A DNA stretch of 64,000 nt, taken from the NCBI GenBank assembly GCA_028695965.1, contig JAQVHZ010000009.1:1-64000 (forward strand). The letters are read 5' to 3'. The translations under genes were made by a program, and so were the position numbers. Every line of letters starts with the position of its first letter. Within the stretch, counting starts at the first letter, position 1. The notes below the pieces were generated by a model. It saw only the letters and a program-made list of their open reading frames with translations. It had not been told where the DNA came from and made no database searches. This DNA comes from Thermoguttaceae bacterium (GTDB lineage Bacteria > Planctomycetota > Planctomycetia > Pirellulales > Thermoguttaceae). This document shows positions 34,562 through 43,324 of the stretch, piece by piece.

Positions 34562-35290
34562 TTACGAATGGGCTTTCGGGTTGGTGAACTTGAGTCCGTC
34601 CGGGCTGTGGTAGCACGCGTATTCGGTAACGACGGCGCCTTCGCTTCCGCCCATCATGAAGTGCGGGGCTTCGATTCTGCCGAGGCGGTCGAGGTCGCCC
34701 ATTTGCATATATTTGAAGTTGTAGCAGGTAACCGCTTTGGCTTCAAGTTGGCTCTTCGGGATGAGCGCGAGCGCTTGCGGATTGTTCGGATCGCCGCCTT
34801 CGGAGAAGTTGTAGATGCTTCCGATGCGGACTTGCCACGCTTCGTGCTTGGCAGGGAGCCCTTCGGCGGCGACGTGACGGTGTTCCGGAATCATTTGTCC
34901 GGGAAGGAGGTAGATGTCGTGCCCGAAATAGCGGAATTCTTTATCGTTGAAGAAGAAGATTCCCGCCATGCCGACATTTTCGAAATCGCCGAGTCCGAAT
35001 TCGGCGACCCAGAAATTCGGGTTTGCGCGGAGCGTGTCGCCCAATTGGAATCCCATTCTTTCGAACATGTCGAAATACGCTTCGAAGGCGACCGCTTCTT
35101 GGAAGACGCCGTCCTTGTAGAAATCAGCGTTCGTGTATTTTTTCATCGTGTTTCCTTTACTAGATTCTGGGGTTGATTCTTTGTCAAGCGCTGCGGTTTC
35201 CGCTTTAACGACCATGTCGCTAGAAAAATCCGCAAGGCCAAGTCCGGCGACCCCGCCGAACAACGCCTTTAAAACGTCTCTTCTTTCCAT
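34562..35290 (-). CDS. Cupin protein resembling D-lyxose ketol-isomerase, exported form
   Basis: A 242-residue protein. The N-terminus has MERRDVLKALFGGVAGLGL, a twin-arginine-like signal, followed by a Ser/Thr-rich linker. The cupin domain from about residue 95 carries YLLPGQMIPEHRH, which looks like the metal-binding GxxxxxHxH of D-lyxose isomerases, and KHEAWQVRIGSIYNFSEG after it. The family interconverts aldose and ketose sugars and uses a divalent metal. An internal ATG (residue 48, MKKYTNADFY) with GGAAA upstream could make a cytoplasmic form, so export is uncertain. Confidence 0.7.
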   Translation of the reverse strand: MERRDVLKALFGGVAGLGLADFSSDMVVKAETAALDKESTPESSKGNTMKKYTNADFYKDGVFQEAVAFEAYFDMFERMGFQLGDTLRANPNFWVAEFGLGDFENVGMAGIFFFNDKEFRYFGHDIYLLPGQMIPEHRHVAAEGLPAKHEAWQVRIGSIYNFSEGGDPNNPQALALIPKSQLEAKAVTCYNFKYMQMGDLDRLGRIEAPHFMMGGSEGAVVTEYACYHSPDGLKFTNPKAHS

Positions 35291-35625
35291 TGAAAAATCT
35301 CCTCCGCGACGCGCGCTCTCTTGAAAAATTGACGTTGCAGAGAACGCCGCGCTTGTACGGTTGATCGGTATGTCGTTCGCTAGGTCTTGGACGTCTAACG
35401 AACCGCCGCGCGGTTACTACGGCGAACGTCGTCAAGCAATAATCGCGCCCGTTGACGCCGACCGCGCCTAGAATTATACTAGACGAAGTCAAAAACGCAA
35501 ATCATCGCGTCCAAGACTTTGTCGACAATAGTTTATTATATTAGTTTTAGACGCCGATTGCAAGCATTTTTTAAAAATCTTTTTTAACGAATAATTTTTA
35601 TCGCTTTAGACGGAAGCGAGAGGTT
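35291..35625. other. 335-base intergenic region
   Basis: Divergent upstream region between the cupin gene (minus) and the DUF167 gene (plus); AT-rich on the right, but no strong promoter hexamers were identified. Confidence 0.45.
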
Positions 35626-35952
35626 ATGAACAATTCGAAATCGGGGTCGCCGCGTCCGGAACTCGACTTGGAAGTTCGCCCTGAAGGCGTGCTTCTTCCA
35701 GTAAAAGCGCAGCCTGGCGCGGCGCGCAACGAGCTTCGCGGCTTTCAAGACGGGGCGCTTAAAGTCTGCGTTACCCAAGTTGCGGAGAAAGGCAAGGCGA
35801 ATAAAGCGATCGTCGGTTTCTTGGCAAAAGCGCTGAAATTGCGCAAATCGCAAATCGAATTATTCTCGGGCGAACTGGCGAGTCAGAAGAAATTTCTTAT
35901 CAGCGATATCGAGGAATCGGAGCTGCGCGACAAAATAGAGCGCTCGACATAG
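35626..35952 (+). CDS. DUF167 (YggU) family protein
   Basis: A 108-residue protein with the DUF167 core LLPVKAQPGAARNEL, ALKVCVTQVAEKGKANKAIVGFLAKAL and KSQIELFSGELASQKKFLI. The family is widespread, small and of unknown function. A GAGAGG precedes the ATG by five bases. It is a single gene upstream of the LRR lipoprotein. Confidence 0.88.
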   Translation: MNNSKSGSPRPELDLEVRPEGVLLPVKAQPGAARNELRGFQDGALKVCVTQVAEKGKANKAIVGFLAKALKLRKSQIELFSGELASQKKFLISDIEESELRDKIERST

Positions 35953-36065
35953 AGCTGTTTTTAGAATAATCGGTATAAAACGTAAGGCTTGTTGAAAATA
36001 AATAAAATAGCGAAAATACAGAAAATGTTTTTGCGGTCGTCTCTTTTCACTGCGGCAATTTTTGG

Positions 36066-36071
36066 TATAAT
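36066..36071 (+). promoter_or_regulatory. Possible -10 of the LRR lipoprotein gene
   Basis: TATAAT with a TTTTCA 16 bases upstream. The leader to the ATG at 36241 would be about 165 bases. It is a weak prediction. Confidence 0.35.
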
Positions 36072-36240
36072 TCACGACGCTCTGTTTTGGCGCAGAGACG
36101 TGTTTTTTTGCGGAATTTCCGTATGAAAAGACGGCGGATACGAGAAGAAAGCGCGCGGCGGCGTCCGAGCGTCGTCGGCGCCAACCCGTTATAGTTACGG
36201 CGTTTGCGTCGCGCAACGATATAGCAGGAGTTTTATCGAG

Positions 36241-37752
36241 ATGAATTTATTGATCAAAAGGACGAGCGCGGTTTTCCTCGTGGGCTGCATCGCGCTGCTT
36301 AGCGGCTGCCGCGAATCGAAAAATCCTACCGGAGCGGTTGTCGGATATCAAAAGGACGAAATTGCTCCTACGGCGGAAGACACGTCAGACCAAACGATGT
36401 ACGAACCGGCGGCCGCCGTCGATCCTAATATTGACCTCTTAGCGCAACAGTATGACGAGCTTCATCCGAAGAGAGTCGCCGTTTTAGCTCCTGCTCCAGT
36501 CGCGCCTCCTGCGCCTCCCGCTCCGCCACTTGCCGCAAAAGAAGATATTGAGAAAGCCAAGACGCGCGTCAGCGAACTGCGAGGCTCTTTTAAAACCGCC
36601 AAAAACGGCGCGATTACCTCGATTACCGTCGAATCTCAAGACGCGACCCTCGACGATATGAAATTGTTCGGCCGTCTGCTCGACCTTGAATCGTACACGT
36701 TCCTTGGTTCGAACTTCACCGACGAATTCCTCGCTGAGTTCAAAGATCTTCAAAAGGTTACGACGGTAACGATCCAAAACGCGGCAATTACCGTTGAAAC
36801 GCTCAATATGCTCGGCAACTATCCTGAGCTCACGTCGCTCGATATTCGCCGCGACCTGGAATTGAAGAATAAAGACCTCGAAGCGGTCGTCAATATGCCG
36901 AAGCTCGAAAAGCTCTTTGCATATTACAACGGGTTCGGGACGCTTGGAGTCAGACGTCTTGCGAAATCGACGACGCTTAAATTGGTCGACCTGCGCGGTT
37001 GCTCCGGCGTCGACGACTCCGCGTGCCGTTACCTTGCCGAAATGCCGACTCTGGAAGAACTTTATCTGCGCTTCCTTATCACGAACGACGGCGTCGAATA
37101 TCTCGCGGCTGCTCCGGCGTTGAAATTCGTTGAGTTCCAAGACTGCCCGATCGACAACCGCTGCTCGGAGTCGCTTGTGAAGTTTCCTGCGCTCGTCGGT
37201 CTGCGCGTCTTCCGCTGCAACGCGTTTGACGACGGAGGCATTAAGCAGCTCGCCGATATGAAGTTTGAACGTCTTGAACTTCGCGACTTGAATATTTCGA
37301 GCGAAGGTATCCTTGCGCTGAAAGATATGACCACGCTGAAGACGGTCGAGCTTTCTGAAATGAGCAGCGTCGACGCCGAAGCGCTCAAAACAGTTTTCTC
37401 CTCATGGAAGGATATGACGAGCCTCAACACGTTCACAATGCCTGTTGACGACGAGGTTGTTAAGACGATCGTCGCCAATATGCCGAACCTCAAGAGCTTG
37501 ACCATTCGCGCCTCCATCGGCAAATTGACCGACGCCGGTCTCGACGAAATTTGCAAGCTGTCTAATCTTGAGACGCTCGACCTTCGCGAAAACGCCGGTC
37601 TGACCCTCGAAGGCATGATGAAGCTCGCCAATATCCAGACCTTGCGCAGGGTCTATATCAAGGGCACCAAGTTGGGCGAAACGACGCCTGAAGCAGCCGA
37701 CGCGATCAAAGAATTCAAGAAGATCAATCCTAAATGCTCCTTCTCGAACTGA
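36241..37752 (+). CDS. Leucine-rich repeat lipoprotein
   Basis: A 503-residue protein with a lipoprotein signal ending LLSGC (Cys23) and a Pro/Ala-rich linker (residues about 80-100). Residues 110-490 are irregular leucine-rich repeats such as LTSLDIRRDLELKNKDLEAV, LKLVDLRGCSGVDD and LETLDLRENAGLTLEG, forming a curved solenoid for protein binding. Planctomycetes carry many such envelope LRR proteins; the ligand is unknown. The gene is followed directly by a strong terminator. Confidence 0.85.
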   Translation: MNLLIKRTSAVFLVGCIALLSGCRESKNPTGAVVGYQKDEIAPTAEDTSDQTMYEPAAAVDPNIDLLAQQYDELHPKRVAVLAPAPVAPPAPPAPPLAAKEDIEKAKTRVSELRGSFKTAKNGAITSITVESQDATLDDMKLFGRLLDLESYTFLGSNFTDEFLAEFKDLQKVTTVTIQNAAITVETLNMLGNYPELTSLDIRRDLELKNKDLEAVVNMPKLEKLFAYYNGFGTLGVRRLAKSTTLKLVDLRGCSGVDDSACRYLAEMPTLEELYLRFLITNDGVEYLAAAPALKFVEFQDCPIDNRCSESLVKFPALVGLRVFRCNAFDDGGIKQLADMKFERLELRDLNISSEGILALKDMTTLKTVELSEMSSVDAEALKTVFSSWKDMTSLNTFTMPVDDEVVKTIVANMPNLKSLTIRASIGKLTDAGLDEICKLSNLETLDLRENAGLTLEGMMKLANIQTLRRVYIKGTKLGETTPEAADAIKEFKKINPKCSFSN

Positions 37753-37786
37753 GTTCGTTCAACCCTTGCGCGCTTGACGCGATATG

Positions 37787-37827
37787 AAAACAACCCCGAT
37801 GAAACGTGATTTCATCGGGGTTGTTTT
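37787..37827. terminator. Bidirectional terminator
   Basis: AAAACAACCCCGATGAAA (37787-37804) pairs with TTTCATCGGGGTTGTTTT (37810-37827) around CGTGA. It separates the LRR gene from the convergent zinc-ribbon gene. Confidence 0.9.
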
Positions 37828-37871
37828 GTTTGGGAAGCGCCGCGCTTGGACGTCGAAGCGTCGGAGAGCGC

Positions 37872-38780
37872 TTAGCGTCTGCGTCTCCTGATTCGCTGCG
37901 GCGGTTGATTTTCTTCTTCGGCGTTTTCATCGCCGGACGCCGCGCTCTTCTGACCCGCGGCGGCTTTTCTTGCCTCGGCCTCCGCCTGAATGGCGAGCTT
38001 ATTGTCAACTGTTTGCTCGTCCGATTTTTTGACGTTGGCGCCGCCCATGCTGGGGGCGTTGAGGTCGACGCTTAGTACTTTTGACGCCGCGCTGGATTGC
38101 GTTTGCCAGACCCATCCCTCGTCAAAGAGGAGCCCGCGCCCGATAATAGCGGCGACGGCAAAGACGCTGTAGACAAGCAGCGCTTTGCCGTAATTGCAGT
38201 CGAAGAAGATCAGCGCGCCAATAGCCCCGATCGCGCCGAAAATGAGCAGGTAGAGGCAGGTTAACGGGCCTGTCGCCTTGACGTAGTAGACGAACGCTTC
38301 GAAAACGAGCCACGAAGCGCCAAAGACGAGCGCCGTACGAAGCGAGCGCCAATGTCGTTCGTTGCCGAGGAACATTTCGAGGTCGTTATCGTCGCGAATG
38401 AGGGTATAGCCAAATTCCGCAAGAGGAAACGCGATGAGAAAGACCCCGATAATCCCGTAGATTTTGCTGACCAGAGGAAGACCCGCCGCGCCGACAAGGT
38501 ACGTGAGCGCCATCGCGCCAAGGGTTATCATAATTCCCCAAAAGACCTGCCTGCCCGTGTAGATGAAGCGGCGCTGCATGATCGGGCGCGCGTCGTGACC
38601 CGCCTGAGCGCGCCGCGGTTTGCCGCCGTCCATGATCATGTCCGGCTCGTGAACGATAAGCTTTTCCTTTGGGATCTCAATCGTATGGCCGCACTTTGGA
38701 CACGGCCCCTTCTGACCCGCAAAACGATCGTCGACTTCAAATGAAGTGATACATCCCGGACATATTACGCGAATCGCCAT
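37872..38780 (-). CDS. Zinc-ribbon multi-pass membrane protein
   Basis: A 302-residue protein. Four cysteines at residues 7, 10, 27 and 30 (CPGC, CPKC) form an MJ0042-like zinc ribbon. Five or six hydrophobic segments follow between about 75 and 230 (GIMITLGAMALTYLVGAAG, IIGVFLIAFPLAEFGY, ALVFGASWLVFEAFVYYV, LYLLIFGAIGAIGALIFF, LLVYSVFAVAAIIGRGL). The C-terminal tail is Lys/Glu-rich and ends in arginines. Its function is not known; the ribbon-plus-membrane design recurs in planctomycetes. Confidence 0.75.
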   Translation of the reverse strand: MAIRVICPGCITSFEVDDRFAGQKGPCPKCGHTIEIPKEKLIVHEPDMIMDGGKPRRAQAGHDARPIMQRRFIYTGRQVFWGIMITLGAMALTYLVGAAGLPLVSKIYGIIGVFLIAFPLAEFGYTLIRDDNDLEMFLGNERHWRSLRTALVFGASWLVFEAFVYYVKATGPLTCLYLLIFGAIGAIGALIFFDCNYGKALLVYSVFAVAAIIGRGLLFDEGWVWQTQSSAASKVLSVDLNAPSMGGANVKKSDEQTVDNKLAIQAEAEARKAAAGQKSAASGDENAEEENQPPQRIRRRRR

Positions 38781-39061
38781 TAGTTCTTCCTTATCTTGCT
38801 GTATTGTTGCCGCGCCCTTTTTCAGGTTAGCGGCCGGGTTGCTTGCCGATTTTCATTGTAACGAGTTAGAAAAGTTTTTGCAAGCGGTTTGATAAAATTG
38901 CAGAAGCGCTTTTGAGGACTTTTTTGATTTTATCCTTTGAAGGGACAAACGTCGTTAAATAAACGTAAGAGGACGCCGTAAAGAGCGCGCAAAGTTTCTG
39001 CAAGGAAAAAATAATCTTATTTTTGGTTAATCAATCTTCTTTGAAGCCGCTAATCGAATCG

Positions 39062-39607
39062 TTACGCTTTCAATCGTCCCATGCCTTGTTTGGCGCGCAG
39101 CGCGTTGAGCGTTTCGAGCGCTTTTGGATTGTCGGCGAGCAGCTTGACGATTTGACTCGCCGTCGTTTGAAGGAGTTCCGCCGTCTGGGTCAGGTTCTCG
39201 TTTGTCGCGGCGTAGACGTCGAAGAACTCGGCGACGAGTATGGGGTAGTCGAAATGCGTTGGGGCGACGCGGATTTTGTTCCCTTGCAGGCGTTCGAACC
39301 AGCGCATCGACTTAGCGCGGTCTTGCGGGAGCGCCGCGTTTCCTTGCGCGTCGAGCTCGAGAGTCGGGACGGTCCTAACGGTCAGGGCGAGTTCCAGCCG
39401 CAGCCGCTCGAGCGCAATTTTGCGATTCTCGCCCTGACGCCGCCGCTCAGACGCTTCGCCGACAAGCCCTGTCGGGAGGTGATGGAACCGGACCGCCGTC
39501 TCGACTTTATTTCTGTTCTGACCGCCGGGTCCGGAACGGCGCAGCCGTTCGAATCGGCATTCTTTTTCAAGTTCTTCCGGCGCTAAATAGACGGGCGATT
39601 GGGACAT
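39062..39607 (-). CDS. GGQ peptide-release-factor-like protein
   Basis: A 181-residue protein with the release-factor catalytic signature GPGGQNRNKVETAVRF (Gly28, Gly29, Gln30) and the following GLVGEASERRRQGENRKIALERL. It lacks the codon-recognition domains of RF1 and RF2, so it belongs to the group of RF-1-domain proteins that rescue or edit peptidyl-tRNA on stalled ribosomes (ArfB/RF-H type). The start at 39607 gives the family N-terminus; the frame is open to 39649 without a better site. It is adjacent to the S1-domain gene on the same strand. Confidence 0.82.
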   Translation of the reverse strand: MSQSPVYLAPEELEKECRFERLRRSGPGGQNRNKVETAVRFHHLPTGLVGEASERRRQGENRKIALERLRLELALTVRTVPTLELDAQGNAALPQDRAKSMRWFERLQGNKIRVAPTHFDYPILVAEFFDVYAATNENLTQTAELLQTTASQIVKLLADNPKALETLNALRAKQGMGRLKA

Positions 39608-39642
39608 ATTCGACTGCTTTCGTGTAAGGACGGCACAAAAAA

Positions 39643-39676
39643 CGCCCAAGCGGAGACGACTCGTTCCGATTGGGCG
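39643..39676 (-). terminator. Terminator after S1-domain gene
   Basis: On the minus strand CGCCCAATCGGA pairs with TCCGCTTGGGCG around a loop and is followed by TTTTTT. It lies 30 bases after the S1 gene stop. Confidence 0.8.
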
Positions 39677-39705
39677 CGCGTTATATTACGACGGAGATTT
39701 CTAGC

Positions 39706-41604
39706 TTAGAGCCGGAGCCCGAATTTGTCGGAATCGTCGGTACGGCCTAGCCCGCCTTTCAGGGGCTTCTTCGGCTGCAGCTTGGCGATCCGTTCGCGTC
39801 GTTCAGCGTCTTCGGCTTCTTCGCGTTTCCTGGCTTCGATTTCCGCCTGCGTGGCTTCTGCGTCGGCTTTGGCTTGCGCTTCTTCTCGTTCCTTGACGCG
39901 CGGGTCGTCTTGTGTCTTCTTGATCGAGAGGCTGATTCTTTTTTTGCCCGGCTCGACGGAAAGGACTTTGACGTCGACGACGTCGCCAGCGGTCAAGGCG
40001 TCGGAAACTTTGTTGATGCGTTGGTACGCGATCTCGCTGATGTGGACGAGCCCTTCGAGCCCGTTGGGAAGCTGGACGAACGCGCCGAAATCCATGAGTT
40101 TCGTAACGGTTCCGCGAATGATATCGCCGACGTTGTATTCGGATTCGACGGTATACCACGGGTCGGCCGCGGCGTCGCGCAGGGAAAGGGAGATGCGTTT
40201 GCGCTCGTTGTCGATTTTCAGGAGCGTTACTTTGACCTTGTCGCCGACTTTCACGACGTCACCGGGCTTATTGACGCGTCCCCAGCCCATCTGGGAGACG
40301 TGAATGAATCCGTCGACGCCGCCCAGGTCGACAAAGGCGCCGACGTCGATCAGCTTGCGGACGACGCCTTCGCGAGTTTGACCGACTTCGAGCTCGGCGA
40401 GCGTCTGTTCACGGAGTTCAGCGCGTTCCATTTGCAGGAGCTTGCGTCGGCTGACGACGAGGTTGCGGCGTTCCGGATTGACTTCGGTAACGATGCATTT
40501 CCAGACTTCGCCGATGAACTGGTTGGCGCCGTCGAGGTCGAAATCGGCGAGTTGAACTTGGCCCGCGGGCAGGAAACCGCGCAGACGCCCGACTTCCACT
40601 TCGAGGCCGCCCTTGTTGACGCCGGTAACGCGCGCTTCGACGATCGCGTCTTTCGTGATGCTGAACCAGTCGCCGATTTCGGCGGCGGCGAGCGGGAGCG
40701 AGACTTCGTAATAACCTTCCGCCGAATTGAATTTCGTTACGACGGCGTCGAATTCTTGGCCTTCGCTCAGCTCCATATCGTCGGGGAACTGCTTGAGCGG
40801 GACGAGCCCGAGCTCGGTCGCGCCAAGATTAACGAAGACGGAGTCTTTGGTAATTGTGTCGACCTTGCAGGTAACTTTCGTGCCGTCTTCGATCATTGCC
40901 GCGCTAACTTTCGCGTCGACGCTTGCCGTCATCATCGATTCGAGCTCATGACCGGCGCACAACGCGGCAAATTCGTCTTCCAGGTCGCCGAGCCCTTCGC
41001 GTCTGTTCGGAAGGATAGCGGACGTGCCGGGTTTCGGGGCAGCGGTGATTTCTCGTTCGACGCGTTCGCGCTCTTCTCTCGGACGTCGTTCAGTCTTTTC
41101 GCCTTTTTCGCCGCCTTCAGCTCTTGGACGTTCTCTTTTGCGTCGGCTGGCGTTCTGGAAGGAGCTCAAAGGCGCGGCTTTCTTGAGCCGTTCCTCGATC
41201 ACGTCTGCCGTAACGACCGGCGCGTCGACGTTGATCGACTCATAAGTCGGCAACGGAGAAGGAGTTTGCGCTTCTTCTGCAGGAGCTTGTTCTTCTGCAG
41301 GCGCGGTTTGTGCTTCTTCGGCAGGAGCTTGTTCTTCTGCGGATGCGGTTTTCACTTCTTCGGCAGGAGCTTGCTCTTCTGCGGGTGTTGTTTGCGCTTC
41401 TTCAGGCGACGATTGAGCTTCTACTGGCGGAGTTTGTGCTTCTTCGGCAGGAGCTTGTTCTTCTGCGGGCGTTGTTTGCGCTTCTTCAGGCGACGATTGA
41501 GCTTCTACTGGCGGAGTTTGAGCTTCTGCGGTCGGTTGTTGTTGAGCCTGTTCAACAGGAGCGGCGGCGTTTTCGGCGACGACGTTTTGATCGGAATTTT
41601 CCAT
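39706..41604 (-). CDS. S1 RNA-binding domain protein with acidic repeat N-terminus
   Basis: A protein of about 632 residues resembling ribosomal protein S1. The first 130 residues are Pro/Glu/Ala/Gln-rich, including two 28-residue repeats, followed by an Arg/Lys/Glu-rich stretch (about 160-200). Four S1 domains follow, roughly between 225 and 570, with typical units such as VGAFVDLGGVDGFIHVSQMGW and FGAFVQLPNGLEGLVHISEI, then a charged helical tail. S1 binds mRNA at the 30S subunit; the low-complexity N-terminus has an unclear role. The frame is open to 41721; the ATG at 41604 is chosen because the upstream residues are not S1-like. Confidence 0.85.
   Translation of the reverse strand: MENSDQNVVAENAAAPVEQAQQQPTAEAQTPPVEAQSSPEEAQTTPAEEQAPAEEAQTPPVEAQSSPEEAQTTPAEEQAPAEEVKTASAEEQAPAEEAQTAPAEEQAPAEEAQTPSPLPTYESINVDAPVVTADVIEERLKKAAPLSSFQNASRRKRERPRAEGGEKGEKTERRPREERERVEREITAAPKPGTSAILPNRREGLGDLEDEFAALCAGHELESMMTASVDAKVSAAMIEDGTKVTCKVDTITKDSVFVNLGATELGLVPLKQFPDDMELSEGQEFDAVVTKFNSAEGYYEVSLPLAAAEIGDWFSITKDAIVEARVTGVNKGGLEVEVGRLRGFLPAGQVQLADFDLDGANQFIGEVWKCIVTEVNPERRNLVVSRRKLLQMERAELREQTLAELEVGQTREGVVRKLIDVGAFVDLGGVDGFIHVSQMGWGRVNKPGDVVKVGDKVKVTLLKIDNERKRISLSLRDAAADPWYTVESEYNVGDIIRGTVTKLMDFGAFVQLPNGLEGLVHISEIAYQRINKVSDALTAGDVVDVKVLSVEPGKKRISLSIKKTQDDPRVKEREEAQAKADAEATQAEIEARKREEAEDAERRERIAKLQPKKPLKGGLGRTDDSDKFGLRL
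41355..41522 (-). repeat. Two 84-bp tandem repeats inside the S1-domain gene
   Basis: A 50-base segment at 41387-41436 recurs identically at 41471-41520, and the flanks agree with few changes, giving a unit of 84 bases or 28 codons. The encoded repeat is Pro/Glu/Ala-rich (EAQTTPAEEQAPAEEAQTPP region). The unit is a multiple of three, so the frame is kept. Confidence 0.85.
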
Positions 41605-41870
41605 AGGTTTACTGATAAATTTCACGAGACGACGCATCTTGCGTCGACGGTTAGGTTCGATCGGTATCGAACAATTGAACTTCGGGGAAGGGCGTCCGCG
41701 CGAAATTCCGCGCGTTCGCATTGTTCCGACTTTGAGTCGGCAGATTCTAGATTTTACCCGTAAACGCGCAGTTTAAAAGCCCTAGACGGCGCGTTTGGGG
41801 CAAAATTATAGGTTTTTGAGATTGATTTGCCGCGCGCCGCCGCCGAGTTTTCACGGGGCGCGCCGATCGG

Positions 41871-43142
41871 TTACTGGGTAACGGCGAATCTTACCGGAAC
41901 GACGACGTCCTGACTCGTTTCCTCAGTCTCTCCCACTGAGAAGACGATTTCGCCGAGCTGTTCCTTTTCAGGGCCCATGAACGCGCCTTGCGGCGAATTT
42001 GCGGGTATTTCAATTTCGACTTCAACGAGCCGAATCGGCGATTCTTTTTGGAGTTCCTCGGGCGGGTAAGTCATGTTGACATTAATCCAGTCGGGTCTCG
42101 TGCTCTTGACTTTGACGGTGTTTTCATTTGCGGGAATCTTGTCGAAGATCGTCAAGCGGATACTCGTTGTCTTGCCGACCGCGCGCTGCACGTTGTCGAG
42201 TCGGAGCTGCCCTGAGTCTTTGTCGTCAAACAGCCGCCCGCTGATTCTGATCTCATTGCTAGAGATTTGTCCGTTCAGCGATATTTCGAGGACCGGCGTT
42301 TTCGGGCTGTTCGAGTGGAGCCGGATAACCTCTTGGAACGCGCCTTGCGGCATCCCGGGCTTCATGGAGACGATCCCTTGGAAAAGGGTTTGCGTTTGCG
42401 AATAGAGTTTGCTTTTGCGGTCTTCGTCGGTCAGATTATCGAGGGAGTCCGGTTCGAGCAAGATTTCAAAATGATCGGGGTCGGTAACTTCGACACGTTG
42501 AAATTCGAGCGGGAAGGGGGACCCGTCTTCGTTCTTTTCGAATCCCATAATTCGGAACGATCGCGAGGATTGCTGCGTGGCGGACGCGTTTTGGAAGACG
42601 ACTTCTCCGACGTCGCAGATAATCGGGGCGGTGTAGAGCCCTTTGACATAGAACATAACTTCTTTTCTGTCAGGGTCGTTCGTCAATACGCGGACGCCTT
42701 GATTGAACACGCCGCCTGATCTTGCGCCGTCCCAGGTGAAGTTGACGGTCGCTTTTTCGCCTGGCTTAAGCGCGCCCTTCGAGATGGTGAAATCGGTGCA
42801 GAAGCATCCTTTTCCGCCGTCGGCGAGCGTCATATCGGCGTCGCCGACGTTCTCAATATAGAATTTGTGTTCGCCCTTTTCGCTGGAAGGGTCCTTTTCG
42901 ACGATTCCGAAGTCATAGAGAACCTCGTCCACTTTGACTTTCGGCTGCTTGCCCCTTTTGCCTTTGGCTGTTCCGTCTTTATTATCCGGGGTCTCTTGCC
43001 CGACCTTTGCGAGCTCTATGCCCTTGTTGATTTCGAGAGAAGGATCCCAAGGCATAAGAGACGCCTGGAACCTGCCAATGGCGTACCCGGAGCCTAAACC
43101 TAAGAGAATTCCGACGACGACTGTCGCTAGAAAAGCGCGCAT
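41871..43142 (-). CDS. DUF1573 protein, membrane-anchored
   Basis: A 423-residue protein with one N-terminal hydrophobic segment (residues about 4-22, VVVGILLGLGSGYAIG) that is a signal anchor. A DUF1573 domain at 75-170 has the GKGCFCTDFTISKGALKPGEKATVNF core and is followed by two further immunoglobulin-like parts. The family is common in Bacteroidetes and planctomycetes and is thought to be extracytoplasmic, with unknown function. It is downstream of the DnaK-like gene on the same strand. Confidence 0.85.
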   Translation of the reverse strand: MRAFLATVVVGILLGLGSGYAIGRFQASLMPWDPSLEINKGIELAKVGQETPDNKDGTAKGKRGKQPKVKVDEVLYDFGIVEKDPSSEKGEHKFYIENVGDADMTLADGGKGCFCTDFTISKGALKPGEKATVNFTWDGARSGGVFNQGVRVLTNDPDRKEVMFYVKGLYTAPIICDVGEVVFQNASATQQSSRSFRIMGFEKNEDGSPFPLEFQRVEVTDPDHFEILLEPDSLDNLTDEDRKSKLYSQTQTLFQGIVSMKPGMPQGAFQEVIRLHSNSPKTPVLEISLNGQISSNEIRISGRLFDDKDSGQLRLDNVQRAVGKTTSIRLTIFDKIPANENTVKVKSTRPDWINVNMTYPPEELQKESPIRLVEVEIEIPANSPQGAFMGPEKEQLGEIVFSVGETEETSQDVVVPVRFAVTQ

Positions 43143-43253
43143 TACTTCACCTTAACGCTGCGAAAAGTTACTGTTTTGGACCCTGCGCCAACATAACGCT
43201 TGTGTTTCAGCGCCGCTGGCGTCAGGCCGTTGGACGTTTTATTTATACCGACA

Positions 43254-43294
43254 GTTCCCTTAACGCCGAAAAAGCTTTCCGGCGCTAAGGGAAC
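43254..43294 (-). terminator. Long hairpin after the DnaK-like gene
   Basis: GTTCCCTTAACGCCG pairs with CGGCGCTAAGGGAAC; the one mismatch is A-C on the plus strand but U-G in minus-strand RNA, so the 15-bp stem fits a minus-strand transcript. It lacks a U-tract and may be a processing or weak terminator hairpin. Confidence 0.5.
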
Positions 43295-43324
43295 CGTTTC
43301 AAATTTTACCAAAGGAACCGACGG

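Noticed and set aside
39874-41763. 629-codon plus-strand frame opposite the S1-domain gene
   Set aside because: Antisense shadow; composition is repetitive and the minus strand encodes clear S1 domains.
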